A stretch of DNA of 64,000 bases from Herbiconiux sp. SALV-R1 (GCF_013113715.1 NZ_CP053344.1:3658001-3722000), one strand, 5' to 3'; shown: positions 53,638 to 62,031, numbered from the stretch's first letter. Program-made: numbers and translations. Notes: generated by a model not told the origin, from the letters alone.

Positions 53638-54843
53638 TCAGCGCAGATGGGCGAGCTCGGCGAGGGAGGCCTCGAGGGCGGCGGCGGCTGAGGTGAGCTC
53701 GGTCGCGCTGGTGGTGGGGCTGAAGGTGAAGCGCACCGCGGTCTGAGCGACCTCCGGGGGGAGGCCGAGGGCGACGAGGGTGGGCGACGGGTCGTCCTCG
53801 CCGGCCGCGCAGGCCGAGCCGCTCGAGACGATCACGCCGCGCTCCTCGAGCTGCAGCAGCACGGCCTCGCCGCTCGTGCCCGGGAAGCAGAACGACGCGA
53901 CCGAGGGCAGCCGAGCATCCGTGTCGCTGCCCGGCAACCGATCGCCGAGGGCGGGGCCCGTGAGCAGAGCGCCCGGCACCCGGTGCAGCACCTCGGCGAT
54001 GAACGCGTCGCGGAGCGCCGCCACCCGCGCCGCCGCCTCAACCCGCGCCGCTTCCGCGAGCCGGAACGCGGTGGCGAAACCGACGGCGAACGCGACGTTC
54101 TCGGTGCCCGAGCGGCGGCCGCGCTCCTGTCCGCCGCCGTGCACGAGCGGCTCGAGGCGCAGGCGCTGCCGCGCGGCGAGCACCCCCACGCCCTTCGGCG
54201 CGCCCAGCTTGTGGCCGGCGAGAGTGAGCGCGTCGACCCCGAGCACGTCGAGGCGGGTGTCGAGCCAGCCGCCCGCCTGCACGGCGTCGGTGTGGAACGG
54301 CACCCCCGCGGCGCGCGCCCGCGCGGCCAGCTCGGCGACGGGCTGCACCGTGCCGATCTCGTTGTTCGCGAGCATCACCGAGGCGAGCGCGGTGTCGGGG
54401 CGGAGCGCTGCGGAGAAGTCGTCGGGGTCGACCAGACCCGTGGGGCCGACGGGCACCACGGCCACCTCGAATCCGTGCAGGCGCGCGAGGTGGTCGGCGG
54501 CTTCGACGACCGCCGGATGCTCGACCGCCGAGATCACGAGATGACGCGCCTCCTCGGCGCCAGTGGCCGCCCTCGTGGCTGTGTCGAGCATCCGGCCGAG
54601 GGTGATGCCCTTCACGGCGAGGTTGTCGGCCTCGGTGCCGCCCGAGGTGAAGACGATCTCGGCCGGGCGGCAGCCGAGCAGCTCCGCCACCGTGCGGCGC
54701 GCCTCGGCGAGCGCCCGCGCGGCCGACTGTCCGACCGCGTGATGGCTCGACGGGTTGCCGAAGTCGCCCACGAGATACGGCCACATCGCCTCGAGCACCT
54801 CGCGTCGCACGGGCGAGGTGGCCGCCGCGTCGAGGTAGATCAC
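53638..54843 (-). CDS. nadS: Cysteine desulfurase of the NAD operon
   Basis: A 401-residue class V aminotransferase-fold enzyme of the NifS/IscS type. MIYLDAAATSPVRREV starts the protein. TLAGHKLGAPKGVG carries the PLP Lys near residue 206, and VSSGSACAAGEDDPS holds the catalytic Cys near 337. Position as the last gene after nadA, nadB and nadC suggests that it supplies sulfur for the NadA iron-sulfur cluster, as NadS does elsewhere. It overlaps nadC by four bases. Confidence 0.88.
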   Translation of the reverse strand: MIYLDAAATSPVRREVLEAMWPYLVGDFGNPSSHHAVGQSAARALAEARRTVAELLGCRPAEIVFTSGGTEADNLAVKGITLGRMLDTATRAATGAEEARHLVISAVEHPAVVEAADHLARLHGFEVAVVPVGPTGLVDPDDFSAALRPDTALASVMLANNEIGTVQPVAELAARARAAGVPFHTDAVQAGGWLDTRLDVLGVDALTLAGHKLGAPKGVGVLAARQRLRLEPLVHGGGQERGRRSGTENVAFAVGFATAFRLAEAARVEAAARVAALRDAFIAEVLHRVPGALLTGPALGDRLPGSDTDARLPSVASFCFPGTSGEAVLLQLEERGVIVSSGSACAAGEDDPSPTLVALGLPPEVAQTAVRFTFSPTTSATELTSAAAALEASLAELAHLR

Positions 54844-55697
54844 GGGCGCAGCACGGCGTCGAGGCCCAGGTCGAGGGCGCGCACGCTGTGGGTGAGGGCA
54901 CCGACCGAGATGAGGTCGACGCCGGTGGCGGCGATGCCGGCGACCGTGGTGAGGTCGACGCCACCGCTCGCGTCGACCAGGGCGCGGCCCGCGACGATCG
55001 CGACGCCCTCGCGCAGTTCCTCGAGCGAGAAGTTGTCGAGCAGGATGGTGTCGACCCCGGCCGAGACGACCGGCTCGATCTGGTCGACGCGATCGACCTC
55101 CACCTCGAGATGGGTGGTGTGCGACAGGCGGGCCCGCACCGAGCGGATCGCCGCCGTGAGATCGCCGCCGTGCTGCGCCGCCAACACGGCGAGGTGGTTG
55201 TCTTTGGCGAGCACCGCATCCGAGAGGGAGAAGCGGTGGTTGAACCCGCCGCCCGCGCGCACGGCCGCGCGCTCGAGGGCGCGGAGGCCGGGCGTGGTCT
55301 TGCGGGTGTCGACGATGCGCGCGCCGGTACCCGCGACCGCGTCGACGTAGCGGGCGGTGAGGGTGGCGATGCCGCTCATGCGCTGCGCGAGGTTGAGGGC
55401 GACGCGCTCGGCGCGCAGCACGCCGCGGGCGGGACCCTCGATGGTGGCGAGAGTGTCGCCGGTGTCGAAGCGGGCGCCGTCGTCACGGGTGAGGGCGACA
55501 CGGATGCTCGGGTCGACCGCCCGCATCGCCGCCACGATCACGGGGCCACCACTCAGCACGCCAGGCTCCCGGGCGCTCAACACGGCGTCGATGCGGGCGT
55601 CGGCGGGGATGAGCAGCTCGGAGGTGATGTCACCCCACGGCGCGTCCTCGGCGAGCGCCCTCGCGACGACGTCGTCGATGATCTGCGGCGTGAGCAT
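54840..55697 (-). CDS. nadC: Nicotinate-nucleotide pyrophosphorylase (carboxylating)
   Basis: A 285-residue quinolinate phosphoribosyltransferase. RKTTPGLRALERAAVRAGGG, FSLSDAVLAKDNH and LEVEVD, then ILLDNF near the end, supply the quinolinate- and PRPP-binding residues. It makes nicotinate mononucleotide from quinolinate. The start overlaps the nadB stop by one base (TGATG). Confidence 0.93.
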   Translation of the reverse strand: MLTPQIIDDVVARALAEDAPWGDITSELLIPADARIDAVLSAREPGVLSGGPVIVAAMRAVDPSIRVALTRDDGARFDTGDTLATIEGPARGVLRAERVALNLAQRMSGIATLTARYVDAVAGTGARIVDTRKTTPGLRALERAAVRAGGGFNHRFSLSDAVLAKDNHLAVLAAQHGGDLTAAIRSVRARLSHTTHLEVEVDRVDQIEPVVSAGVDTILLDNFSLEELREGVAIVAGRALVDASGGVDLTTVAGIAATGVDLISVGALTHSVRALDLGLDAVLRP

Positions 55698-57814
55698 CAG
55701 GCGGTGACCCTCTCTCGGTGCCCCGCGCCCTCCGGCGCGGGTGTGGGGGTAGGTGTGGACGGGGCGGCGGCTATCGCCCCCACGGGCACGCTGGCGGGAG
55801 CGGGTGCGGGCGTGGGGGTGGGGGTGGGGCCGCTGGGCGACGGGCCCACGGTGGGCACGGCCGGGGTGGTCGCGGGGGTGGGGGTGGGCGCGCTGGGTGA
55901 CAGGGCCGCGGCGGACACCGCGGGCGCCGCGGGCGCGGCGGGCACCGCGGGCGCGGCGGGCACCGCGGGCGCGGCGGGCACCGCGGGCGCGGCGGGCACC
56001 GCGGGCGCGGCGGGCGCGGCGGGGGCCGCGGGGCGGAGGGCGGCGGCGATCGAGGTGGGGAGGAGGCGGGGCTCGGGGTGGGCGCGGGACTGCACGAGGT
56101 GGTGCGCGAAGGCGGGGTCGGGCGCGGGGTGGTCGGTGCGGAAGTGGCCGCCGCGCGACTCCTCGCGGGCGAGTGCCGACTCGACCACGAGACGGCCGAG
56201 CTGCAGGAGGTTCGCGGTCTCGAGGCGGGCGACCGCCTCGGGGGAGGCGTCGTCGTGCGCGACCTGCACCGCCCATCCGTTCAGCTGGGTGCGCGCCGCG
56301 CGCAGACCCGCCTCGGAGCGGGCGACACCCGCGCTGGCCCAGAGCAGCTCCTGCACCTCGGCCCGGGAGGGCTCCCGAGCCGGAGAAGAGACGTTCTCCC
56401 CGACAAAGTCCGTGAAGACTGCAGTCATCCCGGACTTTGTGGGGGAGAAAACCCCCGACCCGAGCTCGTCGGCCAGCGCCACCGCCGCGCGGTGCGCGAA
56501 CACGAGCGACTCGAGCAGCGAGTTCGACGCGAGGCGGTTCGCGCCGTGCACACCGGTGCACGACACCTCGCCCACCGCCCACAGCCCGGGCACCGAGGTG
56601 CGCCCGTCGAGGTCGGTGGCGACGCCGCCCATCCAGTAGTGCGCCGCCGGCGCGACCGGCACCGGTTCGTGCGCCCAGTCGAGCGCGCGGCGGCGCATCT
56701 GCTCCGAGATCGTCGGGAAGCGCCGGGCCAGCTCCTCCGCCCCGATCGACGTGGCGTCGAGCAGCACCGGCGCCCCGGTGCGCGCCATCTCGGCGGCGAT
56801 GGCCCGGGCGACGACGTCGCGCGGCGCGAGGTCGGCGAGCGGATGCACGCCCTCCATGAACCGCTCCCCCGCCGCATTCCGCAGCACGGCCCCGTCGCCG
56901 CGCACCGCCTCCGAGATGAGGAACGATCCGGGTGCCGCGAGCGCCGTCGGGTGGAACTGCACGAACTCCGCGTCGGCGATGAGCGCCCCGGCCCGCCACG
57001 CCGCGGCCGCACCGTCACCGGTCGCGACCACGGGGTTCGTGGTGTGCGGGTAGAGCTGACCCAGGCCGCCCGTGGCGAGCACCACGGCATCCGCCGTCAG
57101 CACCTCCCGCACCCCTCCGCGGATGACCTCCACCCCCACCACGGCCGCCGAGCTACTTTCTTGCGGAGAAAGTCCGTCGGAAAGCACGTTCGAACGGACT
57201 TTGTCCGCAAGAACCGGTGCCGACACCACAAGGTCGGCGAGGAACGTCGACGATAGCACCGCGATGCCCACACGGCGCACGGCGCGCACGAGCGCACTCT
57301 CCATCGACAGACCCGTGGCGTCGCCGCCGGCGTGCAGGATGCGGTGGGCCGAGTGCGCCCCCTCGAGACCCGCCTCGAACGGTGCACCGGGCACGGCACC
57401 CTCGGTGTCGAACCCGACCCCCCAGGCGATGAGGTCACGGATGCGCGCCGGCCCGTCGGCGCACAACGCCGCCACGGCCTCGGCGTCGGAGAGCCCCGCC
57501 CCGGCGGCCATCGTGTCGGCGATGTGCGACTCCACGGTGTCGCCCGGCATCACGGCGGCGGCGATGCCGCCCTGCGCGTACCGCGAGTTGCTCTCGTCGA
57601 TCGTCGACTTCGTCACCACGGCGAGCTCGATCGGCAGCCGCGCCTCGCGGCACCGCGCCTTGAGCGTGAGGGCGGTCACGAGCCCGGCCACCCCGCTGCC
57701 CACGACGATCACTCTGTGGGGCCGGTGACGCGCATCCTCGTTCTTACGGACAAAGTCCGTCTGAACCGACGTTTCGACGGACTTTGTCCGCAAGAAAGTG
57801 GAGGCGCCGCTCAT
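55697..57814 (-). CDS. nadB: L-aspartate oxidase with three palindromic-element insertions and an Ala/Pro tail
   Basis: A 705-residue flavoenzyme, against a usual length of about 540. VIVVGSGVAGLVTAL binds FAD; SRYAQGGIAAAV, HSAHRILHAGGDATG, QFHPTAL and GEVSCTGVHGANRLASNSLLE are NadB hallmarks. It oxidises L-aspartate to iminoaspartate for NadA. Three 19-codon segments, near residues 7-25, 201-219 and 456-474, are encoded by palindromic elements and fall at the N-terminus or likely loops and linkers. The last 110 or so residues are a low-complexity Ala/Pro/Thr tail partly built from 18-bp repeats. The core motifs look intact, so the enzyme is probably active. Confidence 0.92.
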   Translation of the reverse strand: MSGASTFLRTKSVETSVQTDFVRKNEDARHRPHRVIVVGSGVAGLVTALTLKARCREARLPIELAVVTKSTIDESNSRYAQGGIAAAVMPGDTVESHIADTMAAGAGLSDAEAVAALCADGPARIRDLIAWGVGFDTEGAVPGAPFEAGLEGAHSAHRILHAGGDATGLSMESALVRAVRRVGIAVLSSTFLADLVVSAPVLADKVRSNVLSDGLSPQESSSAAVVGVEVIRGGVREVLTADAVVLATGGLGQLYPHTTNPVVATGDGAAAAWRAGALIADAEFVQFHPTALAAPGSFLISEAVRGDGAVLRNAAGERFMEGVHPLADLAPRDVVARAIAAEMARTGAPVLLDATSIGAEELARRFPTISEQMRRRALDWAHEPVPVAPAAHYWMGGVATDLDGRTSVPGLWAVGEVSCTGVHGANRLASNSLLESLVFAHRAAVALADELGSGVFSPTKSGMTAVFTDFVGENVSSPAREPSRAEVQELLWASAGVARSEAGLRAARTQLNGWAVQVAHDDASPEAVARLETANLLQLGRLVVESALAREESRGGHFRTDHPAPDPAFAHHLVQSRAHPEPRLLPTSIAAALRPAAPAAPAAPAVPAAPAVPAAPAVPAAPAVPAAPAAPAVSAAALSPSAPTPTPATTPAVPTVGPSPSGPTPTPTPAPAPASVPVGAIAAAPSTPTPTPAPEGAGHRERVTA
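55929..56000. repeat. Four perfect 18-bp repeats in the nadB tail
   Basis: The unit GCGGGCGCGGCGGGCACC is repeated without change at 55929, 55947, 55965 and 55983, with degenerate copies on both sides. On the coding (minus) strand it gives the hexapeptide VPAAPA. Confidence 0.88.
56394..56450. repeat. Palindromic element copy C inside nadB
   Basis: Arms 56394-56413 and 56430-56449 pair at 18 of 20 positions around a 16-nt loop that contains the palindrome GACTGCAGTC. With the extra A at 56450 the element is 57 nt. It encodes FSPTKSGMTAVFTDFVGEN. It is the most diverged copy (CTCCCC in place of CTTGCG), with both arms changed in compensating fashion. Confidence 0.85.
57157..57213. repeat. Palindromic element copy B inside nadB (inverted)
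   Basis: Arms 57158-57177 and 57194-57213 pair at 19 of 20 positions around a 16-nt loop. The extra T at 57157 lies on the opposite side from copies A and C, so this copy is inverted. It is read in another phase, giving LADKVRSNVLSDGLSPQE. Confidence 0.9.
57741..57797. repeat. Palindromic element copy A near the nadB start
   Basis: Arms 57741-57760 and 57777-57796 pair at 19 of 20 positions around a 16-nt loop. The arm consensus is TTCTTGCGGACAAAGTCCGT, which itself contains the palindrome ACGGAC-AAA-GTCCGT. It encodes FLRTKSVETSVQTDFVRKN just after the nadB start. Confidence 0.9.
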
Positions 57815-59109
57815 GGCCGGGCCGCGAGCATCCGCTCGAGGGCCACGCGCGCAGGCACGGCGACGTCGTTGGGAACCGTGATCTGGTTCACCACGCGCCC
57901 CGCCACGAGCTCCTCGAGCACCCACGCCAGGTAGCCGGGGTGGATGCGGTACATCGTCGAACACGGGCAGATGACGTCGTCGAGGCAGAAGATGGTGTGC
58001 TGCGGGTACTCGTTCGCGAGCCGCTGCACGAGGTTGATCTCGGTGCCGATCGCGAAGGTCGACCCCGCGGGCGCCGCCGCGATGGCCTTGGCGATGAAGT
58101 CGGTCGAGCCCGCCGCGTCGGCCGCGTCGACCACGGGCATCGGGCACTCGGGGTGCACGATCACCTGCACGTCGGGGTGCTCGGCCCGGGCCTTGTCGAT
58201 CTGCGCCACCGTGAACCGCTTGTGCACCGAGCAGAACCCGTGCCACAGCACGACCTGGGCCTCGAGCAGCTCCTCGGGCGTCGAGCCGCCGAACGCCTTG
58301 CGCGGGTTCCACATCGGCATGCGCTCGAGCGGCACCCCCATCGCCTTCGCGGTGTTGCGGCCGAGGTGCTGGTCGGGGAAGAACAGCACGCGCTGCCCCC
58401 GCTCGAACGCCCACTCGAGCACCGTGGCCGCGTTCGACGAGGTGCACACGATGCCGCCGTTGCGGCCGCAGAAACCCTTCAGGTCGGCCGAGGAGTTCAT
58501 GTACGTGACCGGGATGATCGGCACGCGCCCCGACGCATCCGGTTCGCTGCCGTAGAGGTCGGTGAGCTGCGCCCAGGCGTCTTCGACCGAGTCGATGTCG
58601 GCCATGTCGGCCATCGAGCACCCCGCGGCGAGGTTAGGCAGGATGACGCTCTGCTCGGGCCGCGCCAGCACGTCGGCGGTCTCGGCCATGAAGTGCACGC
58701 CGCAGAACACGATCGCCTCGGCCTGCGGCACCGTGAGCGCCGCGTTCGCGAGCTGGAACGAGTCGCCCACGAAGTCGGCGTACTGCACCACCTCGTCGCG
58801 CTGGTAGAAATGGCCGAGCACGACCACCCGGTCGCCGAGGGTCTCCTTCGCGGCCCGGATGCGCGCATCCAGTTCGTCTTTCGACGCCGTCTTGTAGACC
58901 TCGGGCAGCACACCCTGGCGGGGCGCGTCGGCGGGGATGGGGTCGGCGACGGATGCTCCCGGCCCGTAGGAGGGCGCCTGCAGGTCGAACACCCACGGCC
59001 CGTCGGCGAGACCGGGGGTGCAGGTCGACGCGGTGGCGCCGGGCGGGGTGGCGGTTCCCGCCTCGATGAGCTGGATAGTGCTGTCGACCGACAGGGCTGA
59101 CGGGGTCAT
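57811..59109 (-). CDS. nadA: Quinolinate synthase
   Basis: A 432-residue NadA. Its three cluster-binding cysteines are recognisable: AAGCSMADMAD near residue 164, GIVCTSSNAATV near 220, and VICPCSTMYRIHP near 381. They bind a [4Fe-4S] cluster used to condense iminoaspartate with DHAP. VLGHFYQRDEVVQYAD and VHPECPMPVVDAAD are typical. It overlaps nrtR and nadB by ATGA. Confidence 0.95.
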   Translation of the reverse strand: MTPSALSVDSTIQLIEAGTATPPGATASTCTPGLADGPWVFDLQAPSYGPGASVADPIPADAPRQGVLPEVYKTASKDELDARIRAAKETLGDRVVVLGHFYQRDEVVQYADFVGDSFQLANAALTVPQAEAIVFCGVHFMAETADVLARPEQSVILPNLAAGCSMADMADIDSVEDAWAQLTDLYGSEPDASGRVPIIPVTYMNSSADLKGFCGRNGGIVCTSSNAATVLEWAFERGQRVLFFPDQHLGRNTAKAMGVPLERMPMWNPRKAFGGSTPEELLEAQVVLWHGFCSVHKRFTVAQIDKARAEHPDVQVIVHPECPMPVVDAADAAGSTDFIAKAIAAAPAGSTFAIGTEINLVQRLANEYPQHTIFCLDDVICPCSTMYRIHPGYLAWVLEELVAGRVVNQITVPNDVAVPARVALERMLAARP

Positions 59110-59903
59110 GGCTTCGGCTTTCTCGGGAGGGGTCCGCGATCGACGGGATCGACGGCCTGGTTGTAGCGGTAGAGCTTGGGCGGGCGGTAGCTGGTCCCGG
59201 TGACGCGCTTGCCGGTGGGCACGATGGCGTTCGACGACTCGATCTGCCGCCGGAAGTTCGCCGGGTCGAGCGAACGGCCGAGCACGGCCTCGTGCACCTC
59301 GCGCAGCTCGGCGAGAGTGAAGGTGTCGCCGAGGAAGGCGTGGGCGATGCGGGAGTACTCCACCTTGTTGCGCAGGCGCCAGAGGGCGTACTCGATGATG
59401 ACGTCGTGGTCGAAGGCGAGGTCGGGCAGGTCGTCGACCGAGAACCAGGCGACGTTCTCGTCGCCGGCGCTGTGCTCGCTCGACTGGGTGACCTCGTCGG
59501 CGTTCACCAAGGCCCAGTAGACGATGGAGACGACCCGGTCGGTTGCGCCGGGCGCCGCATTCGTCGCCTCCGGCGCGCGGTCGAGGGTGCCGAAGGCGTA
59601 GAGCTGCTCGAGGTAGTTAGGTGCGAGCGCCGTCGTCGCCCGCAGGGTGCGGGCCGCCGCGGCCTCGAGGTCTTCGTCGAGGCCGAGCGGGCCGCCTGGC
59701 AGCGCCCACTGCCCCTCGTACGGCGGCCGGATGCGCCTCACCAGCGGCAGCCACAGTCCCGGCGACGACGTCGCTGCCTCTCGGGCCGGGCGCAGGGCGA
59801 AGATGACCGTCGAGACCGCGAGCAGCAGGCCCGTCTGGCGCGCCGCGGATGCGGGTGCGGCCCCGGGTGCGCTCGGGTGCGCGGCTGGCTCGGTCATCGT
59901 CAT
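59106..59903 (-). CDS. nrtR: NrtR-type Nudix transcriptional regulator of NAD synthesis
   Basis: A 265-residue protein. Residues about 20-155 are a Nudix fold whose catalytic box has lost key acidic residues (GGPLGLDEDLEAAAARTLRA in place of G-x5-E-x7-REUxEE), so it should sense rather than hydrolyse. Residues about 170-245 form a winged helix (KVEYSRIAHAFLGDTFTLAE, RQIESSNAIVPTGKR), as in NrtR. It heads the nad operon and overlaps nadA. An inverted repeat covers its -10 box. Confidence 0.87.
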   Translation of the reverse strand: MTMTEPAAHPSAPGAAPASAARQTGLLLAVSTVIFALRPAREAATSSPGLWLPLVRRIRPPYEGQWALPGGPLGLDEDLEAAAARTLRATTALAPNYLEQLYAFGTLDRAPEATNAAPGATDRVVSIVYWALVNADEVTQSSEHSAGDENVAWFSVDDLPDLAFDHDVIIEYALWRLRNKVEYSRIAHAFLGDTFTLAELREVHEAVLGRSLDPANFRRQIESSNAIVPTGKRVTGTSYRPPKLYRYNQAVDPVDRGPLPRKPKP

Positions 59904-59933
59904 CGTCCGTTCACCGTCCGGCAGCCCGCCGGA

Positions 59934-59962
59934 CTAAAGGTTGCCCTGACTATAACCCTTAG
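59934..59962 (-). promoter_or_regulatory. Promoter and NrtR-type operator of the nad operon
   Basis: CTAAAGGTT (59934-59942) and AACCCTTAG (59954-59962) form an inverted repeat with one mismatch and an 11-nt spacer. The minus-strand -10 box TATAGT (59954-59949) lies at its centre, so a bound dimer would block RNA polymerase. The start codon is about 40 bases downstream. GACTA is also repeated directly at 59932 and 59948. Confidence 0.6.
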
Positions 59963-60075
59963 AGTCGCCGCGACACAAACACGATGAAGGGTGATAATCC
60001 GATATAGGCTCCCGCTATCTCGGGTTAATGAAATAAGGCAAGATAACATAGGTCTTGACTCGCATTGGAGATGTC

Positions 60076-61269
60076 ATGGAGTGGCCCGCACATGAGCACC
60101 GCACGGTCGGGTGGTCGCAGTCCCGGCGGGCCGGCACGCGTGCCGACCGCATACTCCGCGAGGTCGTGGTCTCACTCCCGCCCGTCATCGCCGAACTTCC
60201 CACAGGGGCACCGGCGATCGACGAGCTCGCTGTCACGGCATCTATCGGAAGGCTCGACGAGCGAGCACACGCGGGCAGCCTCGGCGCGCTCGGAACGATG
60301 ATGATCAGGCTCGAGTCGGTGGCATCGTCGAAGATCGAGCACCTGGAGGCGAGCGCGCGCGACTTCGCCCGAGCACTCGCGGGCAGTCGGGCCAACTCCT
60401 CGGCGACCGCCATGGTCGCGGCGTCGAACGCCATCCGCGACCTCATCGACTCGGTCTCGGGGGGAGGGCTCATCACGCGAGAAGCCCTTCTCCGGGCCCA
60501 CGCCGAGCTGATGGCCGACGACCCCGCCGAGCGCGACGTCGCCGGGCGGTTCCGCACGATGCAGAACTGGATCGGCGGGAGCGACTACTCCCCGCGCGAC
60601 GCCCTGTACGTGCCGCCGCCTCCCGAGACCGTCGACGACTACATCGACGACCTCCTCGCCTTCTCGAACCGGGATGACCCGCCACCGGTCACCCAGGCGG
60701 CGATCGCCCATGCGCAGTTCGAGTCGATCCACCCGTTCACCGATGGCAATGGCCGCATCGGCCGCGCTCTCATCCAGGCGATCCTCCGTCGACGCGGAGT
60801 GTCCCACGCGGTCGTCGTGCCGATCGCGTCGGCCCTGGTCGCCGATCGAGAGCGGTACTTCTCTCTGCTCACCGAATATCGTTCGGGCGACGTACGGCCG
60901 ATCGTCGACGGCATCGTCAGCGCCTCGGGGCTGGCGGTCGCCGCATGCCTCCCGCTCCCCGAGCGGCTCGCGGCGCTCCCTGCCGAATGGCGCGAGCTCA
61001 GCGGAGCCCGTCGGTCGTCGACAGCCGATCTGCTCATCGACAGGCTCGTCGCCGACCCGGTCGTCACCGCCGCCTCCATCGAGACCATCCTCGGTGTCGG
61101 GTACACGGCGGCGAACGGCGCGATCGCCTCGCTCGTCGACGCGGGGGTGCTGTCACCGCTCAACGACCGCAAGCGCGACCGTGCCTTCGTCGCCGCCGAC
61201 GTGCTCGCCGAACTGGAGAGCCTGGAGCGCGAGATCCGAGATGCAGCGCGTCGATCGCGGGCCGATTAG
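60076..61269 (+). CDS. Fic family protein (probable AMP transferase)
   Basis: A 397-residue protein. An N-terminal Fic-N-like helical domain has LESVASSKIEHLEAS near residues 80-94, where S-x-x-x-E matches the inhibitory helix but is followed by His rather than Gly/Asn. The Fic motif HPFTDGNGRIGR is complete near 219-230. The C-terminal part is a winged helix (TAASIETILGVGYTAANGAIASL) often found in such proteins. It should transfer AMP to a target. The ATG at 60076 has TTGGAG upstream; the region before it is unusually AT-rich. Confidence 0.88.
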   Translation: MEWPAHEHRTVGWSQSRRAGTRADRILREVVVSLPPVIAELPTGAPAIDELAVTASIGRLDERAHAGSLGALGTMMIRLESVASSKIEHLEASARDFARALAGSRANSSATAMVAASNAIRDLIDSVSGGGLITREALLRAHAELMADDPAERDVAGRFRTMQNWIGGSDYSPRDALYVPPPPETVDDYIDDLLAFSNRDDPPPVTQAAIAHAQFESIHPFTDGNGRIGRALIQAILRRRGVSHAVVVPIASALVADRERYFSLLTEYRSGDVRPIVDGIVSASGLAVAACLPLPERLAALPAEWRELSGARRSSTADLLIDRLVADPVVTAASIETILGVGYTAANGAIASLVDAGVLSPLNDRKRDRAFVAADVLAELESLEREIRDAARRSRAD

Positions 61270-61946
61270 TAGTCGATGCGGCCGTCGCGGTTGTGGAACT
61301 CGGCGGTGGGCCCGTCGGGGCCGATGGTGGCGAGGGCGATGGTCGCATCCGTTCCCTCGGTCACGGTCTGGTGGCCCGAGAAGCCGTTGAACGCGGTCGC
61401 CGTGTAGCCCGGGTCACTCGCGTTCACACGGAAGCCGGGGAGATTCTTCGCGTACTGCACGGTGAGCGCGATGACCGCCGCCTTCGACGCCGCGTACGGC
61501 ACCGCGGTCACCGGGAACTCGTCGTGCGCGGGGTCGAGCAGCCACCTGGCGAAGCCCACTCCCGAGGCGACGTTGACGATGACGGGAGACGCGGATGCTC
61601 GCAACAGCGGCAGCGCCGCCTGCGTCACGCGCACGATGCCGACGACATTGGTGTCGAGAACCTGCGTCATCTCGGTCGCGTCGAGCCCGTCAAGGGCGTG
61701 GCGTGTGCCGAGCACTCCCGCGTTGTTCACGAGCACGTCGAGCTCGGGGATGCTCGCGAGGGCGGCGTCGACGCTCGCCTGGTCGGTGACGTCGAGCTGA
61801 ACGGGGATGGCCCCGAGCTCGCGCACCGGGCCGGCGTCGGCGAGGTCGCGGAGGCCGGCGTAGACGGTGTGGCCCGCGTCGCGGAGGCGGCGGACGGTCT
61901 CGAGGCCGAGCGATCGGCCGGCCCCGGTGATGAGTGTCGTTGTCAT
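61266..61946 (-). CDS. SDR-family oxidoreductase
   Basis: A 226-residue short-chain dehydrogenase: LITGAGRSLGLETVRRL (NAD motif), NNAGVLG, NVASGVGFA (Ser) and YAASK as catalytic Tyr/Lys. It is divergent from an MmyB-type regulator, with a symmetrical GGTACC site between them. This pairing is common in actinobacteria and suggests that the regulator controls the dehydrogenase. It converges with the Fic gene, overlapping by four bases. Confidence 0.87.
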   Translation of the reverse strand: MTTTLITGAGRSLGLETVRRLRDAGHTVYAGLRDLADAGPVRELGAIPVQLDVTDQASVDAALASIPELDVLVNNAGVLGTRHALDGLDATEMTQVLDTNVVGIVRVTQAALPLLRASASPVIVNVASGVGFARWLLDPAHDEFPVTAVPYAASKAAVIALTVQYAKNLPGFRVNASDPGYTATAFNGFSGHQTVTEGTDATIALATIGPDGPTAEFHNRDGRIDY

Positions 61947-61981
61947 GCTCCGAGCTTCCGCCCCCGGGCGGCCATCACCCA

Positions 61982-61996
61982 GGTACCGTCGGTACC
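61982..61996. promoter_or_regulatory. GGTACC-type palindrome between SDR and MmyB-like regulator
   Basis: GGTACC occurs at 61982-61987 and 61991-61996, separated by GTC. It gives a 15-bp near-symmetrical site in the 85-bp divergent gap, a plausible operator for the XRE/MmyB-like protein. Confidence 0.55.
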
Positions 61997-62031
61997 ACCC
62001 ACGCGGGGTCGGGCGGGCGCAGAATCGAGGC

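Noticed and set aside
55697-56100. Ala/Pro-rich end of nadB as a separate secreted or wall protein
   Set aside because: No start codon with a Shine-Dalgarno sequence and no signal peptide is visible, and the frame is continuous with nadB.
56394-57797. Palindromic segments in nadB as Rho-independent terminators
   Set aside because: They lie inside an intact reading frame, lack T-tracts on either strand, and the downstream genes nadC and nadS would be silenced.
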